NCBI RefSeq assembly: GCF_900182655.1
Contig: NZ_FXTC01000007.1
Coordinates: 1-64,000 of the forward strand
Source: Chryseobacterium rhizoplanae
GTDB lineage: Bacteria > Bacteroidota > Bacteroidia > Flavobacteriales > Weeksellaceae
DNA length: 64,000 nt
Direction: 5' to 3'
The notes beneath the pieces are model-generated. The model saw nothing but the letters and a program-made list of their open reading frames with translations. It was not told the origin of the DNA and ran no database searches. The translations under genes were made by a program, and so were the position numbers. How positions within the stretch are numbered: position 1 is the stretch's first letter; each line of letters begins with the position of its first letter. Shown here piece after piece: positions 30,290-39,099 of this stretch.

Positions 30290-33200
30290 TTATTTCTTCA
30301 AATCTTTAAGGATTTCCTGCACGGCTCTTTCCAGCTGTGGGTCGTTATTTTGAAGACGGTCCATAAAGGTATTTTTAACATAAATATCTGGTTTTACACC
30401 TGTTTTTTCAAGGTTTTGTCCGTCCAGCGTATAAGTTCCCCATGAAGGCAGTCTGTAAGAAGATCCGTCTACCAAACCTTTGGCCGAAGTGAAAATAATC
30501 CATCGATAGGTATCCTGGCCTATGATTTTACCCAGTTTCAGTGCTTTAAATCCTGCTGCAGTCATTTCGGCATCACTTAATGAAGCTTCATTAATCAGAA
30601 GTACAATAGGTTTTCCGGAAGGAGCAAAGTTAGGCTGTGTTGTCATTTTTCCTTCACGATATTTCCATTGTAAATAAGGCTTCTGAGAAAGGAAATTTAA
30701 TACCTTATCATGAACATTTCCACCTGTATTATAACGCAGATCAAGAATAACAGCATCCTTTCTGTTTTCCTGTTCTACCATATCCAGAAGGAAACGGTCC
30801 AGCTCATCAGTAGACATATTTTTCATACACGAATAAGCGATACGGTTGTTGCTGAGTTTATCAACACGCTGGTGATTGTTGTAAATCCAGTCATCATAAA
30901 GCAGTCCTTTTAGTTCTCCGTTTGATATTGGATGTACTTTAGTTGTTACATTTTTACCGTCACGGCTGAAAGTAAGAACAAGTTCATCCTGTTTTTTAGG
31001 GCTCGTAAAATATGTCTCACGGTTTTCATTAGGATCAATCTTTTTCCCGTTGACAGAAATCAATTGATCTCCCGGTTTAATATCAACTCCCGAACGGAAA
31101 GCCGGTGATTTTCTTACAATACTTTCCACCGTGTAAGGCTGGTCTTTTTTGAAGATAATTCCTGTTTCGTTGGTGAAATAGTTCAGGAACATTGCTTCTT
31201 CTTTTCCGGTTGAAGAAAAGCCGGTGTGAGAAGAGTTAAGCTCCCCTAAAAGGTCATTTAATAAAATCCGCAGATCATTTCTGTTATGTACATACGGAAG
31301 ATATTTGGCATACTGCTCCTTTTTCGCTTTCCAATCGATACCATGGAATTTTTCGTCATAGAAATTTTCCTCTACACCTGTCCATGCCTCGGCATACATT
31401 TGAGTAAATTCAGAAGCCAGATCTTTGTCAAAACTATACTGAATATTTATTTTCTCAGGTTTTAAAGCTGCTACAGTTGTTTTATATATGTTTCCTTCGA
31501 TCAAAGCAAACAGGTTTTTCTCATTTTTAGTAAGATAATAAGCTGCTTTATCAAAAACTTTTTCGGATTTGGCAGGCTCAAAATCTGTGAATACTTTTTT
31601 ATACAGCTGTCTCTTTCCATTATCCTGATTGGAGTTGAATAACAGAATTTCCTTTTTGTCGTCTGTAAAAACTGCAGGATCATCCTGATATCCATATCGG
31701 TCGGTAACCAGTTCGATTCTGTCCAGAGTATCTTCAGGATTTACCTTCAGTTCTTTGATTACCGGTTCTTTTTCTTCCTTTTTCTCTTTGTCCTTGTCTT
31801 CTTCTTTTTTATCCTTCTTGTCTTTATCTTTATCCTTTGCTTTATCAGAAGATTTTTCTTCTTTCTTTTCTTCCGTGAAGAGACTGTCGAATTTTTCAGA
31901 TTTAAAAGGTTCATCAAACCAGTCTAAAGCCATACGGTAAATGTTAGACTTCTGCATGCCTAGAGGATAAGACGGATTGGTTCTGTCGCTGGCAAAATAA
32001 ATATACCTGCCATTGGGTGACCATACAGGATCTTCCTCTGAAACACCAGTATTGGTGAGGTTAAGTGTCTGTCCTTTTTTGATATTATAAATGAAAATAT
32101 CAAGCTCGAAATTTCTTTTTGCCGAGAATAATACATATTCGTTATTAGGCGAAAAAGAAGGCCTTGAGTTTTGGAAAGCCCAGATTTCATCCTTTACAAT
32201 CGTTGTAGATTTGAAGCTTTTTAAATCCAATACTCTTACTTCATCTCTTCCGCTTAAATAAACTGCTTTTGAAAGGTCGCCGTTGAGCGTTATATTACGG
32301 TTATTGCGTAAATCTTCTGTTAATTGTTTTGGCTGTCCCTTTCCGTCTGCCTGAATCGTAAACCAGTTTTGGTATCCGTTGTAGGTCTGGCTGTAAAGAA
32401 GGGTGCGGTTGTCTTTCAGCCATTTTACTTCCATAGCACGTTCTTTTCCGTCAGAAACCTGCTGGGCAAATTTTCCTTCAATATCCGATACAAATAAAAC
32501 TCCACGGCTTATAAATGCCATTTTTTTACCATCCGGAGATACATCATAATAAGAAATGTTGTTTTCCACATTGAAATTCTGTTCTTTATCCAATGTTTTA
32601 TTGATGTTTAAACTGATAGTAAGTGGAGTAGTATTTTTTGATGCTATATCATAAGTATAAAGCTGATAATCCTTTTCAAAAATAATTTTAGAGCCGTCTG
32701 CTGAGACAAAAGGTTTTTTTATAGAAGTATCAAATTGCGTTAAAGCCGTTTTTTTACCATTTTCAAGCTTATAAAGATTGTATTCTCCGTTATTTTCATC
32801 AGAAATAAAGTAAATAATACCGTTTTTATCTACGCTTGGGTTGAAATCTTTGCCTTCGTAATTCGTGTACTGTTTGAAAGTATTGTTTTTGGGGTTATAT
32901 CCTAAAATATCAGGATTGTTTTCCCCTTTGTAACGCTTACGCTGCACCTGATGGGCACTTTCTGAAGAGCTGGTGAAAAGATATTCTCCCGCAGGAGTTT
33001 CTACAAGTCCATTGGTATTGTTGAAATAATTGTTGAATAATTTTTGTGGAGTTTTCCCTTCAATTGTAGTTTTGAAGCTGCCAAAATTATTATTTCTGCT
33101 TGAGGTAAAATAAATGGTTTTGCTGTCCCATGCCCAGCTTTCCATTTCGTCTCTTCCGGTGTGGAAGGTTAGCTGCTTGATTGTTCCTCCTCCCGCAGGC

Positions 33201-33478
33201 ATTACATACACGTCATAATTTCCATATTGGTTAGAACTGAAGGCAAGCCATTTTCCATCCGGTGAAAGTCGGGGATTGATTTCTTCTCCGTCCAATGCGG
33301 TAATTCTTGAAGCGTTCCCTCCATTGGAGTCTGCTTTCCAGATATCGCCGTCATAAGCGAAATACGCTGTTTTTCCATCAGGACTCAATGAAGGACTTGA
33401 TAAAAAATAAGACTTTTCCTGTGCCGAAATCCCTATAATAGAAAATGCTGCTAATAACGAAATAATAGTTTTCTTCAT
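30290..33478 (-). CDS. tricorn-like S41 family serine peptidase
   Basis: A 1062-aa exported protease. Signal peptide MKKTIISLLAAFSIIGISAQ, then two propeller regions of TolB/WD40-like repeats (SLSPDGKTAYFAYDGDIWK, RLSPDGKWLAFSSNQYGNYDVYVM and others) over about residues 25-730. A Lys/Glu/Asp-only linker lies near 533-575. A core domain and a PDZ domain (VESIVRKSPAFRSGVDIKPGDQLISVNGKKI) follow, then the S41 peptidase with LRYNTGGNVHD and NEASLSDAEM, whose Ser is the likely nucleophile near residue 960. Tricorn proteases degrade peptides; here it would act in the periplasm. The ATG at 33550 would precede the signal peptide by 24 codons and is rejected. Confidence 0.92.
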   Translation of the reverse strand: MKKTIISLLAAFSIIGISAQEKSYFLSSPSLSPDGKTAYFAYDGDIWKADSNGGNASRITALDGEEINPRLSPDGKWLAFSSNQYGNYDVYVMPAGGGTIKQLTFHTGRDEMESWAWDSKTIYFTSSRNNNFGSFKTTIEGKTPQKLFNNYFNNTNGLVETPAGEYLFTSSSESAHQVQRKRYKGENNPDILGYNPKNNTFKQYTNYEGKDFNPSVDKNGIIYFISDENNGEYNLYKLENGKKTALTQFDTSIKKPFVSADGSKIIFEKDYQLYTYDIASKNTTPLTISLNINKTLDKEQNFNVENNISYYDVSPDGKKMAFISRGVLFVSDIEGKFAQQVSDGKERAMEVKWLKDNRTLLYSQTYNGYQNWFTIQADGKGQPKQLTEDLRNNRNITLNGDLSKAVYLSGRDEVRVLDLKSFKSTTIVKDEIWAFQNSRPSFSPNNEYVLFSAKRNFELDIFIYNIKKGQTLNLTNTGVSEEDPVWSPNGRYIYFASDRTNPSYPLGMQKSNIYRMALDWFDEPFKSEKFDSLFTEEKKEEKSSDKAKDKDKDKKDKKEEDKDKEKKEEKEPVIKELKVNPEDTLDRIELVTDRYGYQDDPAVFTDDKKEILLFNSNQDNGKRQLYKKVFTDFEPAKSEKVFDKAAYYLTKNEKNLFALIEGNIYKTTVAALKPEKINIQYSFDKDLASEFTQMYAEAWTGVEENFYDEKFHGIDWKAKKEQYAKYLPYVHNRNDLRILLNDLLGELNSSHTGFSSTGKEEAMFLNYFTNETGIIFKKDQPYTVESIVRKSPAFRSGVDIKPGDQLISVNGKKIDPNENRETYFTSPKKQDELVLTFSRDGKNVTTKVHPISNGELKGLLYDDWIYNNHQRVDKLSNNRIAYSCMKNMSTDELDRFLLDMVEQENRKDAVILDLRYNTGGNVHDKVLNFLSQKPYLQWKYREGKMTTQPNFAPSGKPIVLLINEASLSDAEMTAAGFKALKLGKIIGQDTYRWIIFTSAKGLVDGSSYRLPSWGTYTLDGQNLEKTGVKPDIYVKNTFMDRLQNNDPQLERAVQEILKDLKK

Positions 33479-33743
33479 GGTATAATGGGGTATTGATACA
33501 ATACTATAATATTGGTTTATTACTCTTTGTCTTGGTAGAGGAGTATCCATTTGCTGAGAATTTTGGCGCTTTGAATAACTCTAAAAAAGAATAGTCGAAT
33601 GATTACGGAAATCGTTACATGAAAAATACCTAAAAAGGTGGATAATATTCAGTGAAGCAGATTGATACTTCATAAAAGTTAATGTAAGTTACCGATATCT
33701 GTCTTTTCAAGGCTGGATATGTAGAATTGTTCAGATGTAAGCA
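33479..33743. other. intergenic stretch between the tricorn-like gene and tRNA-Asn copy 2
   Basis: About 265 bases with no gene. A clear promoter for the minus-strand tricorn-like gene was not found; TAGTATTG shortly before its start is one mismatch away from the -7 consensus. No repeat was recognised. Confidence 0.4.
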
Positions 33744-33745
33744 TA

Positions 33746-33776
33746 AAAAAAGACTTACATTTCTGTAAGTCTTTTT
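33746..33776 (-). terminator. terminator of tRNA-Asn copy 2
   Basis: AAAAAGACTTACA (33747-33759) pairs perfectly with TGTAAGTCTTTTT (33764-33776) around TTTC; the A-run gives the U-tract of the minus-strand transcript. Confidence 0.9.
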
Positions 33777-33777
33777 G

Positions 33778-33851
33778 CTCCTCCTGCTGGGCTCGAACCA
33801 GCGACCCTCTGATTAACAGTCAGATGCTCTAACCAACTGAGCTAAGGAGGA
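33778..33851 (-). tRNA. tRNA-Asn(GTT), copy 2
   Basis: 74 nt, identical in sequence to 29292-29365, with the same acceptor, anticodon GTT and T arm. Upstream GGA(A/C)ATTCCTCC context, promoter boxes and downstream terminator are also shared, so the whole transcription unit is duplicated 4.5 kb apart in the same orientation. Confidence 0.97.
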
Positions 33852-33873
33852 ATGTCCTTTGTTTTAAGTGGTG

Positions 33874-33905
33874 CAAATATAGGACGAATATTTATACCCT
33901 ACAAA
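33874..33905 (-). promoter_or_regulatory. promoter of tRNA-Asn copy 2
   Basis: On the minus strand TTTG (33905-33902), a 20-base spacer and TATATTTG (33881-33874) match both boxes of the Bacteroidota consensus. Confidence 0.75.
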
Positions 33906-33931
33906 TATTTTTAAGAAAAAATTTTAAAAAA

Positions 33932-35413
33932 TTATAATTTTCCTGTAAATACCTTGAAGATGTCGCTTCCGAAGATCAGTAACATCAATCCTAACAGGAA
34001 GATAACTCCAATCATCTGAGCGTTTTCCAGCACTTTCTGAGGAACCGGTTTTCCTACAATCATTTCGTATAACGTAAATATAACGTGTCCACCATCAAGT
34101 CCGGGAATGGGAATAAGATTTAAGAACGCCAACCATACGGAGAACATTGCTGTAAAGCTCCAAAACATAGTCCAGTTGATAGAAACAGACCCGTCTTTAG
34201 ATTTCTCTACCGGCATATTTTTAATGATAGCGATAGGACCTCCCACTTTTTTATAACCTTGAACCTTTTTATTGAAAATCAGTTTAAACTGTTTGATTTG
34301 ATAGGTTAAACTCTCAATACTTCTTGTATATCCTCTGCCAATTGACTGTGCAAAAGTAAAATGTTGAGTATTGGCATATTTTTCCAATTGCTTATAAGAC
34401 CCGATGCCTAGTGTTCCTTCTTTAGAAACTTCGAGATTCAGGGGTTGTACAGCTCCTGATCTTAGTACCTCTACATTCATTGTCTTTCCTGCATTTTTCC
34501 CTACAAGGGCTTGTAGCTCGTCATAAAAGCTAATTTTCTGTCCGTTTACAGAAACAATCTGGTCACCTATTTTTAATCCAGCTGCAGCTGTTTTTGGGTT
34601 CGTAATAGTATCTATTATAGGAGAATATCTTGGTGTAAGAAATGCTCTTGGGTTGTCATCCTTAAATGCCATTGCCTTTCCGTCATCATTCGTTTCGAAA
34701 GTTACTTCTTTACCCTGCCTTAAAACAGTGATCTGGTCGCTCAGTAAAATATCCAGAGAAAGTTTATCTAAGCTGTTTTGAACTTTGCCATCTACTTTTA
34801 ATATCTTATCACCATCCTCAAAGCCCATTGCTTTCGCAATCTTTGTATAATGCATAGGCGCTTCTACTCTTGTTGTGTCAAAAGAGGTTTCTCCATTAAA
34901 GTAAGACAGACATCCGTAAATCAACCATGCAAGGAAAAAGTTAACCGTAACTCCTCCCAGCATAATGATAAGTCTCTGCCAGGCCGGTTTTGATCTGAAT
35001 TCCCATGGTTCTGCCGGTTTTTTCATCTGGGCAGTATCCATACTTTCATCCACCATTCCGGCAATTTTCACATATCCTCCGAAAGGAAGCCATCCAATTC
35101 CGTATTTGGTTTGTTCAGGGTGTTTTCTCCAGTCGTTATCCGGAAGTTTTGATATATCGATAGGAACTTCTTCCTTCTTTCCGTTTACCTCTATTACTTC
35201 AGAATCCGGCAGGTTCTTTGATAAAAACTTATACTGCCATTTTCCGTTGATTTTCTTCATGGAGAATATGGAGAAGTAAGGATCAAAGAACAGGAAAAAC
35301 TTCTCTGCTCTGGTCTTAAACCATATTGCGGGTAAAAAATGCCCAAGCTCATGAAGAAGCACAAGTATAGAGATGCTCAGAATGAACTGAAAAAGTTTGA
35401 TTGCTATTTCCAT
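33932..35413 (-). CDS. rseP: RseP-type site-2 metalloprotease
   Basis: A 493-aa inner-membrane M50 protease that cuts anti-sigma factors or other membrane proteins within the membrane. The first membrane segment carries LLHELGHFLPAIWF (HExxH, near residue 20). A long periplasmic part follows with one clear PDZ domain (AAAGLKIGDQIVSVNGQKISFYDEL near 285) and a more degenerate one before it. C-terminal segments include LAFLNLIPIPGLDGGHVIF, with the second-site Asp of the LDG motif. The strong TTTG-N19-TACCTTTG promoter lies just upstream. No sigma or anti-sigma gene is adjacent. Confidence 0.94.
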   Translation of the reverse strand: MEIAIKLFQFILSISILVLLHELGHFLPAIWFKTRAEKFFLFFDPYFSIFSMKKINGKWQYKFLSKNLPDSEVIEVNGKKEEVPIDISKLPDNDWRKHPEQTKYGIGWLPFGGYVKIAGMVDESMDTAQMKKPAEPWEFRSKPAWQRLIIMLGGVTVNFFLAWLIYGCLSYFNGETSFDTTRVEAPMHYTKIAKAMGFEDGDKILKVDGKVQNSLDKLSLDILLSDQITVLRQGKEVTFETNDDGKAMAFKDDNPRAFLTPRYSPIIDTITNPKTAAAGLKIGDQIVSVNGQKISFYDELQALVGKNAGKTMNVEVLRSGAVQPLNLEVSKEGTLGIGSYKQLEKYANTQHFTFAQSIGRGYTRSIESLTYQIKQFKLIFNKKVQGYKKVGGPIAIIKNMPVEKSKDGSVSINWTMFWSFTAMFSVWLAFLNLIPIPGLDGGHVIFTLYEMIVGKPVPQKVLENAQMIGVIFLLGLMLLIFGSDIFKVFTGKL

Positions 35414-35437
35414 TAATAAATTTTAGATTTTAATTTG

Positions 35438-35468
35438 CAAAGGTAACAATTATCAAAACTATGCCAAA
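35438..35468 (-). promoter_or_regulatory. promoter of rseP
   Basis: On the minus strand TTTG (35468-35465), exactly 19 bases, then TACCTTTG (35445-35438), a full match to the consensus. Predicted +1 is near 35434, 21 bases before the start. Confidence 0.8.
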
Positions 35469-35470
35469 TA

Positions 35471-35497
35471 AAAAAGCTCCCCGAAACGAGAAGCTTT
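35471..35497 (-). terminator. terminator of the 35520 gene
   Basis: AAAGCTCCCCG (35473-35483) pairs with CGAGAAGCTTT (35487-35497) with two mismatches; the A-run on its left provides the U-tract in the minus direction. It lies immediately upstream of the rseP promoter. Confidence 0.7.
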
Positions 35498-35519
35498 GTC
35501 ATATTTAAAGACGATTTGA

Positions 35520-35960
35520 TTATAAATTGAAAGAAACACCCAGACTGCCATTATTACCTACTTCTGCAAATACCCCTATTTTCTCTGTGAAGAAATAACG
35601 GGCTCCAATGTGAGCGCCAACACCGAAGTCTCTTCCCAGAACGCCAAGGTCTACACCAGGATAGATATCCCATTTTGAAGGAAGGTTCAGTGCTTCCTGT
35701 AAGTGGAAATTCAGTCTTCCGAAAACAAAAACACGATTATCCTTATCGTTGTTTTTGTAATTGTCAAAATAGCCATTGATCCCGGCTCCTACTGAAATAA
35801 GTTTGTTGAGCCCATAGTCATAGGTTCCCGTTACTCCGGTCCCATATCCCCAGGCACTCAGCCCCAGTTGTATTTTCTGATCTCCCTTTCCTGTCCAGGC
35901 CTGAGCATTAGCCATAGCCCCGAAAAAGAAGATCGTCACCATAAAAAACAATTTCTTCAT
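35520..35960 (-). CDS. small outer-membrane beta-barrel-like protein (DUF6646-like)
   Basis: A 146-aa exported protein. Signal peptide MKKLFFMVTIFFFGAMANAQ; the mature part is a series of short amphipathic strands with alternating aromatic and Gly residues (IQLGLSAWGYGTGVTGTYDYGL, VSVGAGINGYFDNYK-like, FGVGAHIGARYFF) and ends in GSLGVSFNL with an aromatic in the last strand. This fits an eight-stranded outer-membrane barrel and resembles DUF6646. Function unknown. The ATG at 36005 would add 15 residues before a good signal peptide and is rejected. Confidence 0.8.
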   Translation of the reverse strand: MKKLFFMVTIFFFGAMANAQAWTGKGDQKIQLGLSAWGYGTGVTGTYDYGLNKLISVGAGINGYFDNYKNNDKDNRVFVFGRLNFHLQEALNLPSKWDIYPGVDLGVLGRDFGVGAHIGARYFFTEKIGVFAEVGNNGSLGVSFNL

Positions 35961-36182
35961 AAATTTTAAATTTTTAAGGATAGTAATAAAAAATATCTCT
36001 ATCAAAAATGAAACCGAAAGAATGGCAGTATTGTAAAAAGACGAGACTTTAATAAATTATTAAGAAATATAACTCCGTTTTTGTGGACTAAACTATTTTT
36101 TCAACGGTTTAATTCTCCTTTTGTAATCATAAAAGCTGTATTTTTATACATCAGATTTGTAATAATTTAAAAAGAATAAAAG

Positions 36183-36935
36183 ATGAAAGTTGTAGGGCTT
36201 AATTTAGATATCATCTGGAAAAATAAAGCTGAGAATTTTAAACTCATAGAAAAAGAACTTCAAAATGTGGAAGCGGATCTGTTTCTTCTTCCCGAAATGT
36301 TTTCAACAGGTTTCTGTATGGACGCTTCTGAAGCGTCAGACAGAAATAATGAATCACTGGAATTTTTGAAAAAGCTTTCAAAAGATAAAAATGCCGCCTT
36401 CTGTGGAAGTGCTCCCGTAGAACATAACGGAAATTTTTACAACAGAATGTATTTCGTAAAGCCGGATGGTGAACCCTCTTTTTATGATAAAAGGCATTTA
36501 TTTTCCTTTTCTGGGGAAGATAAAGTGTATACACCCGGAAAGGAAAGAGTAATTGTTGAATATCAGGGAATAAGATTCCTTCTTCAGGTATGCTATGACC
36601 TGCGTTTTCCTGTTTTTGCACGAAATAATGATGATTATGATGCTATTTTATATCTAGCCAACTGGCCGGAGAAAAGAGTAGGAGCTTGGGAACATTTGTT
36701 AAAAGCCCGGGCAATTGAGAATTTGTCTTTTGTTTTTGGCTTAAATAGAATAGGAACCGATGGGAATGACCTTTTTTATCAGGAAAGTTCTCATTGCTTC
36801 TTTGGTGACGGAAAAGAAATTTCTCAAAAACAAGGGAATCTTGTATCCGCAGAATTAAATATGGATGAATTGAAAGATTTCAGAACACATTTCCAGTTTT
36901 TGAATGACCGGGATCGTTTCTCAATTCAATTGTAA
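36183..36935 (+). CDS. nitrilase superfamily omega-amidase (YafV/NIT2-like)
   Basis: A 250-aa cytosolic hydrolase. The catalytic triad of the superfamily is visible: Glu in LFLLPEMFSTGF, Lys in FYDKRHLFSFSGE and Cys in LLQVCYDLRFPVFARN. The GEDKVYTPGKER stretch after the Lys and the sequence WPEKRVGAWEHLLKARAIENL fit YafV/omega-amidase enzymes, which hydrolyse 2-oxoglutaramate or 2-oxosuccinamate, side products of glutamine transamination. It converges on the thioredoxin gene over a shared terminator. No transaminase partner is adjacent. Confidence 0.9.
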   Translation: MKVVGLNLDIIWKNKAENFKLIEKELQNVEADLFLLPEMFSTGFCMDASEASDRNNESLEFLKKLSKDKNAAFCGSAPVEHNGNFYNRMYFVKPDGEPSFYDKRHLFSFSGEDKVYTPGKERVIVEYQGIRFLLQVCYDLRFPVFARNNDDYDAILYLANWPEKRVGAWEHLLKARAIENLSFVFGLNRIGTDGNDLFYQESSHCFFGDGKEISQKQGNLVSAELNMDELKDFRTHFQFLNDRDRFSIQL

Positions 36936-36938
36936 ATA

Positions 36939-36980
36939 AAAATAAAGGCTGAAATTCATTTGAACTTCAGCCTTTATTTT
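36939..36980. terminator. bidirectional terminator
   Basis: AAAATAAAGGCTGAA (36939-36953) pairs perfectly with TTCAGCCTTTATTTT (36966-36980); A and T tracts on both sides serve the nitrilase gene and the convergent thioredoxin gene. Confidence 0.93.
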
Positions 36981-36989
36981 GCTCTTTAT

Positions 36990-37289
36990 CTAAAGATATT
37001 GTTGGAGAAGATGGGTTAATGTATTCACATCATGCACTCCACTTTCTTTCCATAGCATTTCTCCCTTTTTGAAAATAGCCAGAGTAGGAACTCCACGCAC
37101 TCCATATTGAGCTGCTAATGCAGGATATTGATCTACATCTACCTTTATAATTCTGGCTCCTTCGCCGATATTTTCTTTTACAGTATTTAATACCGAAGAC
37201 TGTACTTTACAGGGTTGGCACCATGTTGCGAAAAAATCGATCAGTACCGGTCTTTCGGAATCAATGATTTCCTGAAATTTTTGTGACAT
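36990..37289 (-). CDS. thioredoxin
   Basis: A 99-aa single-domain thioredoxin without signal peptide. The redox site is FFATWCQPCKVQSS (WCQPC, where classic TrxA has WCGPC). The cis-Pro loop GVRGVPTLAIFKKG is intact. The Gln in the active-site dipeptide should alter redox potential relative to TrxA. It is followed on the same strand direction by nothing and preceded at 37348 by the metallo-beta-lactamase/rhodanese gene, with 58 bases between; co-transcription with that sulfur-related gene is plausible. Confidence 0.92.
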   Translation of the reverse strand: MSQKFQEIIDSERPVLIDFFATWCQPCKVQSSVLNTVKENIGEGARIIKVDVDQYPALAAQYGVRGVPTLAIFKKGEMLWKESGVHDVNTLTHLLQQYL

Positions 37290-37347
37290 AGTTTTGGTTT
37301 TATTAGTTTGTTTTTAAGAAAAGTCCCAAAAACTTAATTTTCATATC

Positions 37348-38757
37348 TTACGATGTTTTGGATTGGCATACAAAATCTGTAGTCGGGAATTTTTCAGTCT
37401 TTTTTATACCGTTGAAACCTCCTTCTATTTCAGTAAAGTTTCTGATTCCGTGTGAGTTAAGAATGCTTGCTGCGATCATGCTTCTATATCCGCCTGCACA
37501 GTGAAGGAAAAAGTGTTCTGAATCATCAATTGTGCGCGCCCAATCACTGATTGCATCTAATGGCTTGTTGTACGCATTATCAATATGTTCAGCAGAATAT
37601 TCAGTCAGTTTTCTTACGTCAATTACTTTTGCATCTTCTGTAAACTGTTCAGCAAATTCAGCTGGAGTGATTCTTTTGATCTCATCGGTTTCTTTACCTG
37701 CATTTTTCCAGGCTTCAAAACTTCCCTTCAGATAACCTACCACATTATCAAAACCAACTCTGCTTAGTCTTGTAATTACCTCTTCTTCAGTTCCTTCATC
37801 TGTTACCAGTAATAAAGGATGCTTTACATCTACGATAAGGTTTCCTACCCAAGGGGCAAAATCACCTTTCAATCCTATGTTGATAGAGTTGGGAACAAAT
37901 CCTTTATGGAAGTCCGCTGCTCCTCTTGTATCTAAAATTAATGCTCCGGTTTCTTCAGCCAATGCTTCAAAATCTTCCGGTGCTACAGGGTGTAATCCTT
38001 TGTTCATTACAACGTCCAGACTTTCATATCCGCCTTTGTTTAATGCTACATTCATTCCGAAATATTTCGGTGGGGCTGTTAAACCGTCAAGAACTTCTCT
38101 GATGAAAGATGCTTTGTCTGGTTGATTAAGCGCATAATTGGTCTTCTTTTGGTTTCCTAAAATATCAACCGTTTCTTTCTGCATGTTCTTTCCACAGGCA
38201 GAACCCGCACCATGAGCAGGATAAACAGTGATGCTGTCATCCAATGGCATGATTTTGTTTTGAAGGCTATCGTACAGAATCCCTGCAAGGTCTTCCTGGG
38301 TAAGATTAGTTGCCTTCTGTGCAAGATCCGGTCTTCCGACATCTCCTAAAAACAGGGTATCACCCGTGAAAATTGCCTTTTCAATACCGTTTTCATCTAT
38401 TAAAAGATAAGTGCTGCTTTCCATCGTGTGTCCCGGCGTATGCATTACTTTTATTTTTACTTTTCCGATTTCAAAAATCTGGTTGTCTTCAGCAATAATT
38501 GCTTCAAATTCAGGAGCAGCAGTAGGTCCGTATACAATAGGAGCACCTGTTTTTTTGCTTAGATCCAAATGTCCGGATACAAAATCAGCGTGGAAGTGAG
38601 TTTCAAAAATATATTTTAAAGTGACATTGTCTTTTTCCAGACGATCAAGATAAGGTTTTACTTCTCTTAGTGGATCTATAATGACAGCTTCATTCTCTGA
38701 TACAATATAATAGGCACCCTGAGCCAGACAGCCCGTATATATTTGTTCAATTTTCAT
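37348..38757 (-). CDS. MBL-fold hydrolase with two rhodanese domains (persulfide dioxygenase-like)
   Basis: A 469-aa protein. The N-terminal metallo-beta-lactamase domain (1-about 240) has FETHFHADFVSGHLDL, TPGHTMESSTYLL, FTGDTLFLGDVGRPDL and YPAHGAGSACG, the layout of ETHE1/Blh persulfide dioxygenases. Two rhodanese domains follow. The second has the loop LHCAGGYRS with the catalytic Cys. In the first, the equivalent place reads LLVTDEGTEEE and lacks Cys, so it is probably catalytically dead. The role would be sulfide/persulfide detoxification. The start is MKIEQIYTG at 38757; the frame continues 23 codons upstream without family similarity. Confidence 0.9.
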   Translation of the reverse strand: MKIEQIYTGCLAQGAYYIVSENEAVIIDPLREVKPYLDRLEKDNVTLKYIFETHFHADFVSGHLDLSKKTGAPIVYGPTAAPEFEAIIAEDNQIFEIGKVKIKVMHTPGHTMESSTYLLIDENGIEKAIFTGDTLFLGDVGRPDLAQKATNLTQEDLAGILYDSLQNKIMPLDDSITVYPAHGAGSACGKNMQKETVDILGNQKKTNYALNQPDKASFIREVLDGLTAPPKYFGMNVALNKGGYESLDVVMNKGLHPVAPEDFEALAEETGALILDTRGAADFHKGFVPNSINIGLKGDFAPWVGNLIVDVKHPLLLVTDEGTEEEVITRLSRVGFDNVVGYLKGSFEAWKNAGKETDEIKRITPAEFAEQFTEDAKVIDVRKLTEYSAEHIDNAYNKPLDAISDWARTIDDSEHFFLHCAGGYRSMIAASILNSHGIRNFTEIEGGFNGIKKTEKFPTTDFVCQSKTS

Positions 38758-39099
38758 TGGGTCTTTTTTTAATGAGTTAAAGATACAAAGTATTAGATAA
38801 ATTCTAAATGAAATGTTAAATCCCATTGATAGTTTCTTTCAATACTTTGTTAAACGAATGTTTAATCTGATGTGTTTTTCAGCAAAAAGAATGCCTTACA
38901 GCTTGTGAATTTGCAAATGCTGTTTTTTATCATGTCTTCTGGGAAATCATCTATTGTTCACAGATAAATACATATGGTTTGAAATTTGTTTATGCAGATG
39001 CAAATTTTATTTTTCGAAGAAATAAAGATAAGTTCATTGGAAAATATCTTTACATATTCTGCAAAAATTTTATATTTATAAGTTAAAAAAAGCGATCAG
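38758..39099. other. intergenic region between divergent genes
   Basis: 342 bases separating the sulfur-related gene and the HerA-like gene. For the plus-strand gene TATATTTA near 39070 is one base off the -7 consensus. No other element was recognised. Confidence 0.4.

Noticed and set aside
31755..31940. Plus-strand Ser/Phe/Leu-rich frame
   Set aside because: It is the antisense of the Lys/Glu/Asp linker of the tricorn-like protease; composition is a by-product.
29292..33851. Genomic island between tRNA-Asn copies (att sites)
   Set aside because: No integrase or mobility gene lies between; complete tRNA units with promoter and terminator are duplicated rather than a 3' fragment.
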